DNA from: Planosporangium sp963837285
GTDB taxonomy: Bacteria > Actinomycetota > Actinomycetes > Mycobacteriales > Micromonosporaceae
Length of the DNA: 64,000 nt
Direction: 5' to 3'
NCBI GenBank assembly: GCA_963837285.1
Contig: CAWIMS010000003.1
Span: 558,001-622,000, forward strand
Part shown: piece by piece, positions 9,070-17,314 of the stretch
How the letters are laid out: each line of letters starts with the position of its first letter
Numbering within the stretch: the stretch's first letter is position 1
Notes under the pieces: model-generated
What the model saw: the letters and a program-made list of their open reading frames with translations, nothing else
Told to the model about the DNA's origin: nothing
The model's database searches: none
Made by a program: the position numbers and the translations under genes

Positions 9070-10266
9070 TCAGCGGGCCAGGGCTTCGAGGTCGGGCACG
9101 ATGTCGGCCGGGGCCCGCTGGGCCAGCAGCTCCTCGCGCAGCCGCCGCGTCGCCGCCCGGTGCGGACCATCGGCGAGCAGCGTGCGCACCGCCGAACGGA
9201 CCGCCTCCGGGTCGACCTGCGCGGGCCGCAGCACGATGCCGGCGCCCACGTCGGCAAGCCGGTCGGCGTGAAACATCTGGTCGGGAAGCTGCGGCAGGAC
9301 GAGCTGCGGAACCCCGTCGTGGACGGCGGTGAGGATCGTCCCGTTGCCGCCCTGGTGGACCACCACGTCACAGGTCGGCAGCAGCAGGTGCAGCGGCACC
9401 GACTCGACCACGCGCACGTCGCCGGCGCCGCGCAGCTGCTCGCGCAGCGCCGCGACGTCGTGGCCGACCAGGGAAACCACGATCTCCCAGCCCAGACCGG
9501 AGATCATCTCGACGATTCGGGGCGGCAGGAAGGCGTCGTTGCCGACCAGCCTCGTGGTCGAGGTACCCCAGGTGATGCACACCCGTGGCCGGGCCGAGCG
9601 CCGCCACAGCCACGCCGGCATGACCGCCGGGCCGTTGTAGGGCACGTACCGCACCGGCTGGCGCGCGCCGGCCGCCGGGATCTGCATGCTCGGCGGGCAC
9701 GGGTCGACGGTGAGGTCGCCGAGGATCTCGACGCCGGACAGGCCGAGCCGGCCGGCCAGCGGCCCGATGAGCTCGGGCACCACGTCGCGGGCCTGGTGGG
9801 TGACGTCGACGCCGTGCACGTGCCGCACCGACGGCACCCCGATCGCGGCGGCCACCAGCGGCCCGGCGTACGTGGTCGGGTCGAAGACCACCAGATCCGG
9901 CCGCCAGGAGCGGGCGTGCGCCAGCGTGTCGTCGGTCATCGCCTCGGCGTAGGCGGCGAACACGCTGAAGACCTGCCGTACCTTGGCCTTCGCGTCCGGC
10001 CGCCAGCCGGCCATGGACGCGCCGGGGGTGGGCGCCTCGGGCACGGCGGTCAGCCGCAGGTCCCGCATGCACCGGGCGCGTACCTCGTCGTGGTCGAGGT
10101 CCGGACCCACCGGCACGGCGACCCCGCCGGCCTCGGTGATCACCGGCGCGAGCCGGGGCTGGCTGGCGACCCGGACCTCGTGGCCGGCGGCCTGCAACGC
10201 CCAGCCGAGTGGCACCAGCGGCAGGTAGTGCGAAGGCCACGCCCACGATGTCATCAACACCCGCAT
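9070..10266 (-). CDS. GT1-family deoxysugar glycosyltransferase
   Basis: This 398-residue GT-B enzyme begins MRVLMTSWAWPSHYLPLVPL, with a GGAGG ribosome site 9 bases before the ATG on the minus strand. The donor-domain motif is HQGGNGTIL near residue 312. It is the last gene of a leftward run with the cupin and the membrane protein. The only spacer before it is a short tandem-repeat tract. It should act on an NDP-deoxysugar of the cluster. Confidence 0.9.
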   Translation of the reverse strand: MRVLMTSWAWPSHYLPLVPLGWALQAAGHEVRVASQPRLAPVITEAGGVAVPVGPDLDHDEVRARCMRDLRLTAVPEAPTPGASMAGWRPDAKAKVRQVFSVFAAYAEAMTDDTLAHARSWRPDLVVFDPTTYAGPLVAAAIGVPSVRHVHGVDVTHQARDVVPELIGPLAGRLGLSGVEILGDLTVDPCPPSMQIPAAGARQPVRYVPYNGPAVMPAWLWRRSARPRVCITWGTSTTRLVGNDAFLPPRIVEMISGLGWEIVVSLVGHDVAALREQLRGAGDVRVVESVPLHLLLPTCDVVVHQGGNGTILTAVHDGVPQLVLPQLPDQMFHADRLADVGAGIVLRPAQVDPEAVRSAVRTLLADGPHRAATRRLREELLAQRAPADIVPDLEALAR

Positions 10267-10295
10267 GGTTGGCTGTCCTCCTCGGCGTCGGCCGG

Positions 10296-10343
10296 GCTCA
10301 GGTCGTCGCTCAGGTCGTCGCTCAGGTCGTCGCTCAGGTCGTC
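10296..10343 (-). repeat. 12-bp tandem repeat (4 copies) spanning the cupin stop codon
   Basis: The + strand unit gctcaggtcgtc occurs four times head to tail. On the minus strand each copy carries TGA in the cupin's frame, so the cupin stop is followed by three more in-frame stops. The tract fills most of the gap to the next glycosyltransferase. It looks like slippage duplication of the gene's last codons. Confidence 0.95.
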
Positions 10344-10744
10344 ACGGTACGGGCGACGACGTCGGGGTTTGCCGGGTCGTAGGGCCGGTCGGCCAGGCCG
10401 ACGATGTGCAGTACCGCGTCGCCGTCGTTGCGGATGGCGTGCGAACCGTGTGGTGGGACCATGATCGCGACGGCGCCTTTGCCGTCGAACGCCCGCCGGC
10501 TGACGGCGGTACCGGGCCCGGTGTCCCAGTGCAACGACCACCGGTCGGAGTGCAGGACAAGCAGGATCTCCCGCTGTACGCGGTGCGAGTGGTTGCCCCG
10601 GGTGTGGCCGGGCAGCGCGGTCACCACATGGATGTTCTGTAACGGGAACCGTTCCTCGATCCAGCGCGCGGCGAACAGCGTGTTGCTTCCCCGCTCGTCG
10701 TCTTCGGGCGACACCTCGAGGATCTCGATTTCCGCACCGGTCAT
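10334..10744 (-). CDS. FdtA/WxcM-like cupin, probable NDP-sugar 3,4-ketoisomerase
   Basis: This 136-residue single cupin carries the RGNHSHR motif (His52, His54), corresponding to the catalytic RGxHAH motif of dTDP-4-keto-6-deoxyglucose 3,4-ketoisomerases. Length is normal for the family. Such an enzyme would move the keto group from C4 to C3, usually ahead of a 3-aminotransferase. No aminotransferase is seen in this window, so either it lies to the left or this cupin has another role. Start and stop overlap the membrane-protein gene by 4 bp. Confidence 0.75.
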   Translation of the reverse strand: MTGAEIEILEVSPEDDERGSNTLFAARWIEERFPLQNIHVVTALPGHTRGNHSHRVQREILLVLHSDRWSLHWDTGPGTAVSRRAFDGKGAVAIMVPPHGSHAIRNDGDAVLHIVGLADRPYDPANPDVVARTVTT

Positions 10745-11517
10745 TTTTCCGCTCCCGCGCGTTGCAGGGTCAGGCCGATCTGGTCGCCGATCTGGCCGCC
10801 GGCTTGGTCGCCGGCTTCGTCGCCGGCTTGGTCGCCGGCACGGCGTCGGTCAGCCAGTCGGGCGGCGGCGGCCCTGCGCCGGGTGGCGTACGACAGCGGC
10901 GGGCCGAGCCGTCGGGTGACCACGGCGAGCACCAGCAGCATGCCGAGGGTGGGTGCCTGGCCGGCGAGGACGGCGACGTCGAGGGGTGCCTGGTAGATCA
11001 CCACGACCCGCAGGACCGCGCTGACCACGAACCCGATGCCCCAGATCAGGTTGAGCAGGCGCAGCCGCCGCGCGAACGCGGGCTCACCGCGCCAGCACTC
11101 CTGCCAGGCGGCGGTCAGCTCCGGGTCGCCGCGGGTGACGAACGGCTGCGCGACGTCGTAGAGCAGGGTCCGTCCGACGACGGTGGTCACGATCCCGTAC
11201 AGGCCGCCGACCGCCGGTACCACCGCCGACTTGGCCAGGATGAGCCGCCCGTCGCCGGTGACCAGTACCAGCAGCACGGTGACCGCGAGCAGCAGCATCA
11301 TCATGGCCGAGAAGGCGTTGATCCGCCGCTCGCGCAGCGCCCGGTACCCGGTACGCACGCCGGCCGCCAGCGCTCCGGCGGTCAACGCGAGAACGGGGTC
11401 GACACCGAACAGCACGTGCAGCACGTAGAAGCCGGCCACCGGGGTGAGCATGTCCAGCAGCATCGGCCGGAGCGCGGCGAGCATGCCGCGGATCCCAGCC
11501 GGCGCGGCATCGTGCAT
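10741..11517 (-). CDS. VC0807/DUF3159-like integral membrane protein
   Basis: This 258-residue protein has about six hydrophobic segments (roughly residues 18-55, 70-90, 95-115, 155-180, 185-205) and a charged C-terminal tail. The tail holds a degenerate AGDQ/AGDE repeat from residue 231. It resembles the VC0807 family, whose members have no settled function but recur next to secondary-metabolite genes. Its stop overlaps the cupin start. A transport or membrane-modifying role is possible but unproven. The repeated tail comes from a short tandem repeat at about 10776-10850. Confidence 0.7.
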   Translation of the reverse strand: MHDAAPAGIRGMLAALRPMLLDMLTPVAGFYVLHVLFGVDPVLALTAGALAAGVRTGYRALRERRINAFSAMMMLLLAVTVLLVLVTGDGRLILAKSAVVPAVGGLYGIVTTVVGRTLLYDVAQPFVTRGDPELTAAWQECWRGEPAFARRLRLLNLIWGIGFVVSAVLRVVVIYQAPLDVAVLAGQAPTLGMLLVLAVVTRRLGPPLSYATRRRAAAARLADRRRAGDQAGDEAGDQAGGQIGDQIGLTLQRAGAEK

Positions 11518-11809
11518 GATGCGTCCCCCTTTTGTCGCGATGGGTAACGGGGATGACCCGTCGTCGACGGCAACCCTGACCGGTCCGGCTCGCGGCCCGA
11601 TCGAAGCGGGCTGTAGCGGCTCCTCGTCGATCTAGGACGAATGGTGGGCGATATGCCAGCTTCGGGCCACCATTCGTCCTAGATCGACGAGGGTCATTCC
11701 CGCGGGGGACCAGAGCCGATGGACCGCGCCTTGAGCGCGGCCCGGCAACCTGGGGGAGCACACCCGGCTGCCCGGACCCCGGCGCGGCCCGACATGCGGA
11801 GGAGGCGCC
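11518..11809. other. Divergent intergenic region
   Basis: This stretch separates the leftward membrane-protein operon from the rightward GT2 pair. Its main content is the 26-bp-arm inverted repeat at 11622-11692. A GGAGGAGGCG ribosome site precedes the GT2 gene at 11810. I could not recognise a clear -35/-10 pair or SARP heptamers. Confidence 0.7.
11622..11692. repeat. Inverted-repeat element, copy 1 (perfect 26-bp arms, 19-bp loop)
   Basis: The left arm is 11622-11647 and the right arm 11667-11692, exact reverse complements that begin CCTCGTCGATCTAGG. It belongs to the same family as the elements at 30730-30798 and 36835-36912 but has an unrelated loop. It lies between divergent genes, so it is not placed as a simple terminator. 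It could form a long hairpin or cruciform. Confidence 0.95.
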
Positions 11810-13168
11810 ATGGCGGTGACGGTGGGCATTCCCACCACCGGCGAGCGGGGGCAGGTACTGCGGGCGACCGTCGAACGCGTGATCGCGTCAGCCGCCGCGT
11901 GCGGGGCCGACGCCGAGGTGCTGGTGGTCGTCAACGGCCGAGGCCGGGTACCGCGGTTGCACGCGATCGACTCGCCGCTGCTGCGGGTGCGCTATCTCGA
12001 CCAGCGCAACGTCGCCCTGGCGCGAAACGCCGTCCTCGCCGAGGCCCGCCACGACACGATCCTGTTCACCGACGACGACTGCGCGGTGCCGCCGCGGTGG
12101 TGCGCCGAACTTGCCGCCGCGTTGCGGGAACCAGGCTGCGCGGTGGTCGCCGCGCCGGTGCGGGTGGCGGTCACCGGGCCCGTCTCGGCGTACCTGGACT
12201 ACCACCGCGTCTTCGACGCGGTCCCGGACTGGTCGGGCAGTTCGCTGCTGATCGGCGCCAGTAACTGTGGGCTGCGCCGCGACCGGCTGCCGGCATCGGT
12301 CCGCTTCGACTGCCGCCTGCACGCCGCCGGGGAGGACACCGCGTTCTCCATCGCGCTTGCCCGGGCCGGGCTGCGCGTCCGGTGGCTGGCCGACGCGACG
12401 CCGCTCGTACACGGCTGCACGGAGGAGATCGAGGAGATCTCCGAGCGGTTTCTGCGCAACGCCCGCGGCGCCGTGCGGCTGTTCCTGCGATGCGGGCACC
12501 CGGACGCCGCGATGCCGGGCGTACTGGACCGCTACCGGCGGCAGATCCGCGACGACTACCTGCTCGACCGCCGCTTCGACGAGTTCTCCGCAGCCGAAGT
12601 ACGATCAGCGTTCGCCGCCTACGACCTCATCCTCGCCGCGGTCACCGCGATCGGCTACCTCGACGAGCTCGGCGCGGAACTGGGCCATCCGCTACTCACG
12701 CTGGACCGGGCGGCGCTCTCGCACGCCTGGCGCGACATCGCGGCACGCGTCCGCGCCCGCACAGCGCGACTGTCCCCAGTGGACTGGGCCCACCTCGACA
12801 TCGACTACCGGAACATGGCCGAACGGATCCGCCAACCAGAGCCGTTGCTGGCGGACGTACGCCGGGCACTACGCCGCCACGCCCGTCCGGCGTCCACCGG
12901 CTCGGGCGGCCCGGCCGGCGACGTACTCGGTTACGGCGAGCCCCGGCTGACCGTGCGCTACCGCGACGCGTTGACCAGGATCCGCCGGACATTCGACGAC
13001 CTGTGCGCCGCGCCAGCGCCGGTCACGCCGGAAGCGGTGGACCGGGCCGTCCGCGCCCAGGGCGTGTCGTTCAAGGTCGCCCTCGACACGATCGAGCTCA
13101 TCCAGCGGCGATCCGCCCGCAGGGCGGCGCAGGCGGCACAGGCGGCGCACGTGGGGAGCCCGGCATGA
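11810..13168 (+). CDS. GT2-family glycosyltransferase with long C-terminal extension
   Basis: This 452-residue protein has a GT-A (GT2) domain in its first 220 residues: VGIPTTGERG, then VVVNGRG, NVALARNAVL and the metal-binding FTDDDC. A GEDTAFSIALARAG motif fits the catalytic ED region. The remaining 230 residues are mostly helical in appearance, match no domain I recognise, and are shared with the next gene. Start is ATG 11810 after GGAGG. GT2 enzymes are unusual in deoxysugar-polyketide clusters, where GT1 is the rule. The stop overlaps the next ATG. Confidence 0.82.
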   Translation: MAVTVGIPTTGERGQVLRATVERVIASAAACGADAEVLVVVNGRGRVPRLHAIDSPLLRVRYLDQRNVALARNAVLAEARHDTILFTDDDCAVPPRWCAELAAALREPGCAVVAAPVRVAVTGPVSAYLDYHRVFDAVPDWSGSSLLIGASNCGLRRDRLPASVRFDCRLHAAGEDTAFSIALARAGLRVRWLADATPLVHGCTEEIEEISERFLRNARGAVRLFLRCGHPDAAMPGVLDRYRRQIRDDYLLDRRFDEFSAAEVRSAFAAYDLILAAVTAIGYLDELGAELGHPLLTLDRAALSHAWRDIAARVRARTARLSPVDWAHLDIDYRNMAERIRQPEPLLADVRRALRRHARPASTGSGGPAGDVLGYGEPRLTVRYRDALTRIRRTFDDLCAAPAPVTPEAVDRAVRAQGVSFKVALDTIELIQRRSARRAAQAAQAAHVGSPA

Positions 13169-14475
13169 CGGTCACCGTGGTCGTCCCCACGCTGGGAGTG
13201 TCGAGCCAGCTGCGAAGCTCCGTCGAGGACACGATCCGGGCCGCCGCGCTGACCGGCCCGGACGCCGAGGTCCTGGTGATGGTCAACGGCGGTGGACGCG
13301 CACCGGCCCTGGCGAACATCGGCTCTCCGCTGCTGCGCGTGATGTACCTGCAGCGGGCCAACGTGTCGCTGGCCCGCAACGTCGGCATCGCAGCGGCCCG
13401 CCACGACACGGTCATCTTCGGCGACGACGGGATCGCGGTGGCGCCCACCTGGTGCACCGCGTTCGCGTCCGGGCTGCGCGATCCGCGCTACCCGGTAGCC
13501 ACCGGCCCGGTGCACGTGCCGGTGACCGGCCCGGTGACCGCGCTGCTGGACTACCAGCGCGTCTTCGAGGCGCTGCCACTGGACGCGACAGAGGCGCGCA
13601 CCCTCAACGGCCACTGCGCCATCCGGCGCGACCGGATACCCACGCGGATCCGCTACGACGAGGAGAACCTACCGGTCGTCGGCGAGGATCTGGCGTTCGG
13701 CGCCACCCTGCGGGCCGCCGGTGTCCGGATCCGCTGGCTGCCCGGCGTCCCGTCGGTCGGGCACGTCCTGACCGACCGGATCGAGGAGATCACCGACCGG
13801 GCGCTGCGCTACGGCCGCGCCGCGGTGACGCTGTGGCGCCAGGGCCTGGCACCGGCGGCCAGACCGCCGGACATGCTCGCCGGCTACCGGTACGCCGGGT
13901 TCGGCGAGCACCGCCTCTACCGCCGGTTCACCGAGGTCGTCCAGCCGGCCGCCCGGGCCGCGTTCACGGTCTACGACTACCTGTTCGACCTGAGCTTTCT
14001 CATCGGCTACCTGGCGGAGCTGGGCGACCGGCTGGGCCACCCGCTCATCGAACTCGACCCGGCCGGGCTGCGCCTGGCCTGGCAGGACATCGCGGCCCGC
14101 ACCGCCGCCGGAGCCGCCGGGCTGACGGCCACCGACTGGCAGTCGCTGCCGGTGGACTACACCCGCCTGGACGAGGCGCCACCCACCGACGATCCGCTGA
14201 TCGCGGCCGTACGGCAGGCGCTGGCCCGCTACGCCCCGCCGGTGCCGGGGCGCCCACCTGCCGCGCTCGTCGACGAGGCCGCCGCCGACCTGGGCTCCGC
14301 CGCTGGCGCGCCCGACCGGGAGCGGCTGCTCGATGCGTGGCGCGACTGGCGCGCCAGCGGTGCGCCGCTGGTCGCGGACACTGTGAACGGGTGGGCGCGC
14401 GGGATCGGGTTCGGCTTCCGGGACGCCTGCGCCACGATCGAGCGCGCGGCCGGGTACCTGCGCTCCCGCAGCTAA
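13165..14475 (+). CDS. GT2-family glycosyltransferase paralogue, altered DXD motif
   Basis: This 436-residue paralogue of the preceding gene has the same two-part layout and a 4-bp ATGA overlap with it. The N-terminal GT-A domain keeps NVSLARNVGIAAA and VGEDLAFGATLRAAG. The metal motif reads FGDDGI instead of TDDDC, so the last Asp is lost and metal binding may differ. The pair probably arose by duplication and may act as a complex or in successive steps. The C-terminal half (from about 250) is unrecognised. It is convergent with a GT1 gene 25 bp away. Confidence 0.8.
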   Translation: MTVTVVVPTLGVSSQLRSSVEDTIRAAALTGPDAEVLVMVNGGGRAPALANIGSPLLRVMYLQRANVSLARNVGIAAARHDTVIFGDDGIAVAPTWCTAFASGLRDPRYPVATGPVHVPVTGPVTALLDYQRVFEALPLDATEARTLNGHCAIRRDRIPTRIRYDEENLPVVGEDLAFGATLRAAGVRIRWLPGVPSVGHVLTDRIEEITDRALRYGRAAVTLWRQGLAPAARPPDMLAGYRYAGFGEHRLYRRFTEVVQPAARAAFTVYDYLFDLSFLIGYLAELGDRLGHPLIELDPAGLRLAWQDIAARTAAGAAGLTATDWQSLPVDYTRLDEAPPTDDPLIAAVRQALARYAPPVPGRPPAALVDEAAADLGSAAGAPDRERLLDAWRDWRASGAPLVADTVNGWARGIGFGFRDACATIERAAGYLRSRS

Positions 14476-14500
14476 TTGACGGGGGTTTGTCGGGCCGGGG

Positions 14501-15895
14501 TCAGGCCAGGGCGGCCAGTTCCGCGACCGCCTCGGCCGGCGGGGGCAGCTCGCGCATCTCCTGCTGGACGCGCCGGGCGGCGGTGCGGTAGGCGGGGTTG
14601 TCGAGCAGTTCGTGCCCGTCGGCGACCATCTGCGCGGCGGTCACCCCGGCCGCCGGCCGGGCGATCCCGGCGCCGGCGGCCACCAGCTGGTACGCGTTGA
14701 CGCCCTGGTCGAAGACCGGAGGCAGGACCAGCTGAGGCAGCCCGTGGCGCAGCGCGGTGAGCATCGAGCCGCCGCCACTCTGGTGGACGATGGCCTGGCA
14801 GGTGGGCAGCAGCACGTCCATCGGTACCGATTCGAGCACGCGTACGTTCGGTGGCAGGTCGGGGGGCAGCAGGGTCCGCTGGCTGGCGGTGATCGCCAGT
14901 ACCAGTTCGGCGTCGCGCTCCTCGGCCAGTGTGGCGACGCCGGTGAGCACCTCGTCGGGCAGGAAGGCCCGGCCGCCGATCGTGCGATGGATGGTCGTGC
15001 CCCAGGTCAGGCAGATTCGGTGCCGGGGGGGCCGGTCGGGGAGCCAGGCCGGTACCTCGGCGAGCCCGGGGTAGGGCACGTAGCGGGTCCGGATGCGCCG
15101 GGTGGGCACGATCGCGTCGGCGAACTGGACGCCGGGCGGGCAGGGGTCCACGGTGGCGGTGCCCAGCAGGTCCAGTTCGGACTCGGTGAGGCCGAAGCGT
15201 TCCAGCAGCGGCCCCAGCCGCAGGCCGGTGAGGAAGTAGGTGACGTCGGGGCCGAACAGGCTGCGGACGGCGGGGATGCCGAGCAGTGTGGCCACCAGCG
15301 GTCCGGCGTAGGTGAGCGGGTCGTAGACGATCAGGTCGGGTCGCCAGGACCGGGCCAGCGCCAGCAGCCCGTCGGTCATCGCCTCGGCCACCTCGCCCCA
15401 CAGCGACGTCCGCGACGGCTCCGGCACCGGGCTGTTGCGCCACAGCGCCCCGAACATGGCGATCGTCTCGTCTTCGAGGGTGCGCAGCATGCGCCAGGCG
15501 GGCGGCGGATCGACCCCTTCGCCCCACTGGTCGGCCAGCCGGTCGGTCAGCCGGACCGCGGACCGGTCACCCGACGGCCTTCTCGCCCGGTCGACGAGCG
15601 GTTCGATGCGCCTGTCGGTGCGGGGATCGATACGCCCGCCCGCCTGCGTGTCGGCCGCCGGGCGTGACGCCGGCCCGGCCCGGCCGGCCAGCGTCCAGGC
15701 CGTGCGGTATGCGGCCGCCACGTCCAGGTCCCGGCCGATGGCGGTGCAGGGCAGGCCGGAGCCGCGCATCGTGGCCAGCAGTTCCGGCTGGCTGGTCATG
15801 CGTACCTCGTGGCCGGCCGCGCGCAGCGCCCAGGCCAGCGGCACCATCGGCTGGTAGTGCGCCGGCCAGGCCCAGGTGGTGAACAGCACGCGCAT
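14501..15895 (-). CDS. GT1-family glycosyltransferase, tandem duplicate A
   Basis: This 464-residue GT-B enzyme (start MRVLFTTWAWPAHYQPMVPL) is highly similar to the next gene. Long stretches are identical, including the last 38 residues and the block around RYVPYPGLAEVPAWL. The donor motif is HQSGGGSM, with Ser in place of the usual second Gly, unlike duplicate B (HQGGAGTT). The most divergent part is residues about 50-150, the likely acceptor-recognition loop. A CGAGGAGCG ribosome site precedes the ATG. It lies in a leftward operon with duplicate B, a GlmU-like gene and a PIG-L gene. Confidence 0.9.
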   Translation of the reverse strand: MRVLFTTWAWPAHYQPMVPLAWALRAAGHEVRMTSQPELLATMRGSGLPCTAIGRDLDVAAAYRTAWTLAGRAGPASRPAADTQAGGRIDPRTDRRIEPLVDRARRPSGDRSAVRLTDRLADQWGEGVDPPPAWRMLRTLEDETIAMFGALWRNSPVPEPSRTSLWGEVAEAMTDGLLALARSWRPDLIVYDPLTYAGPLVATLLGIPAVRSLFGPDVTYFLTGLRLGPLLERFGLTESELDLLGTATVDPCPPGVQFADAIVPTRRIRTRYVPYPGLAEVPAWLPDRPPRHRICLTWGTTIHRTIGGRAFLPDEVLTGVATLAEERDAELVLAITASQRTLLPPDLPPNVRVLESVPMDVLLPTCQAIVHQSGGGSMLTALRHGLPQLVLPPVFDQGVNAYQLVAAGAGIARPAAGVTAAQMVADGHELLDNPAYRTAARRVQQEMRELPPPAEAVAELAALA

Positions 15896-15934
15896 GGCTT
15901 CGCTCCTCGGTATCGCCCGGTAGATCGCCCGGTA

Positions 15935-17296
15935 TCAGGCCAGGGCGGCCAGTTCCGCGACCGCCTCGGCCGGCGGGGGCAGCTCGCGCATCTCCTGCTG
16001 GACGCGCCGGGCGGCGGTGCGGTAGGCGGGGTTGTCGAGCAGTTCGTGCCCGTCGGCGAGCAGTTGCGTGGTGCTCAACCCGGCGGCGGCGCGGGTCAGT
16101 CCGGCGCCGGCGGCGACCAGCTGGTACGCGTTGACGCCCTGGTCGAAGATCAGCGGCAGGACCAGCTGGGGCAGCCCGTGGCGCAGCGCGGTGAGGGTGG
16201 TACCGGCACCGCCCTGGTGGATCAGGGCCTGGCAGGTGGGCAGCAGCGCGTCGAGAGGCACGGATTCGAGTACCCGTACGTTCGGTGGCAGGTCGGGGGG
16301 CAGCAGGGTCCGCTGGTTGGCGGTGATCGCCAGTACCAGTTCGGCGTCGCGTTCGTCGGCCAGCTTGGCCGCGCCGGCCAGGATGTCGCCGGGCAGGAAC
16401 GCGTCCGCGCCGAGCATCCGGTGGATCGAGGTGCCCCAGGTCAGGCAGATTCGGTGCCGGGTGGGCTGGTCGGGGAGCCAGGCCGGTACCTCGGCGAGCC
16501 CGGGGTAGGGCACGTAGCGGGTGCGGATGCGCCGGGTGGGCACGATCGCGTCGGCGAACTGGAGGCTGGGTGGGCACGGGTCCACGGTCGCGGCGCCGCG
16601 CACGTCGACGTCGTCCTCGCCCAGGCCGAAGCGGTCCAGTAGCGGACCCAGCCGTGCGCCGGTGAGGAAGTAGGTGACGTCGGGGCCGAACAGGCTGCGT
16701 ACGGCGGGGATGCCGAGCAGTGTGGCCACCAGCGGTCCGGCGTAGGTGAGCGGGTCGTAGACGATCAGGTCGGGTCGCCAGGACCGGGCCAGCGCCAGCA
16801 GCCCGTCGGCCACCGCGTCGGCCACTTCACCCCACAACAGCAGCGTGGGCCGCCGCGCCGCGCCGTCCGGTCGCGGGAACGCCCGGAACAGCAGGGCCGT
16901 CTCGTCCTCCAACCCGCGCAGCATCCGGAAACTGGCTGGCGGGTCGGCCCGGTCGACGGTGCCGGCCAGCCGGTCGGTGAGCCGGACCGAATGCGGTGGC
17001 CGGTCAAGGCGCGGCCCACCGCTCTGGTCAGCGCCACTGCCTGCGACGCCGTCCGCCGCACGGGCGGTGGCCGGCCCGGTGCGGCCGACCCGTGCGCTCG
17101 CGGCCAGGTAGACGCCGGCGATGTCGACGTCGCGGCCGATGGCGGTGCAGGGCAGGCCGGAGCCGCGCATCGTGGCCAGCAGTTCCGGCTGGCTGGTCAT
17201 GCGTACCTCGTGGCCGGCCGCGCGCAGCGCCCAGGCCAGTGGCACCATCGGCTGGTAGTGCGTCGGCCAGGCCCAGGTGGTGAACAGTACCCGCAT
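15935..17296 (-). CDS. GT1-family glycosyltransferase, tandem duplicate B
   Basis: This 453-residue GT-B enzyme has an intact donor motif (HQGGAGTTL) and the same start and end as duplicate A, 39 bp downstream. DNA identity is near total across the 3' 120 bases and several internal blocks, pointing to recent duplication or gene conversion. Divergence is concentrated in the N-terminal acceptor loop and around the donor loop, the pattern expected when a duplicated glycosyltransferase takes on a second acceptor. A GGAAGGAGC ribosome site precedes the ATG. Confidence 0.9.
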   Translation of the reverse strand: MRVLFTTWAWPTHYQPMVPLAWALRAAGHEVRMTSQPELLATMRGSGLPCTAIGRDVDIAGVYLAASARVGRTGPATARAADGVAGSGADQSGGPRLDRPPHSVRLTDRLAGTVDRADPPASFRMLRGLEDETALLFRAFPRPDGAARRPTLLLWGEVADAVADGLLALARSWRPDLIVYDPLTYAGPLVATLLGIPAVRSLFGPDVTYFLTGARLGPLLDRFGLGEDDVDVRGAATVDPCPPSLQFADAIVPTRRIRTRYVPYPGLAEVPAWLPDQPTRHRICLTWGTSIHRMLGADAFLPGDILAGAAKLADERDAELVLAITANQRTLLPPDLPPNVRVLESVPLDALLPTCQALIHQGGAGTTLTALRHGLPQLVLPLIFDQGVNAYQLVAAGAGLTRAAAGLSTTQLLADGHELLDNPAYRTAARRVQQEMRELPPPAEAVAELAALA

Positions 17297-17314
17297 CGCC
17301 GTTGCTCCTTCCCG

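Noticed and set aside
11626..11692. Insertion sequence ends
   Set aside because: No transposase or longer internal sequence; the arms are separated by only 19 bp.
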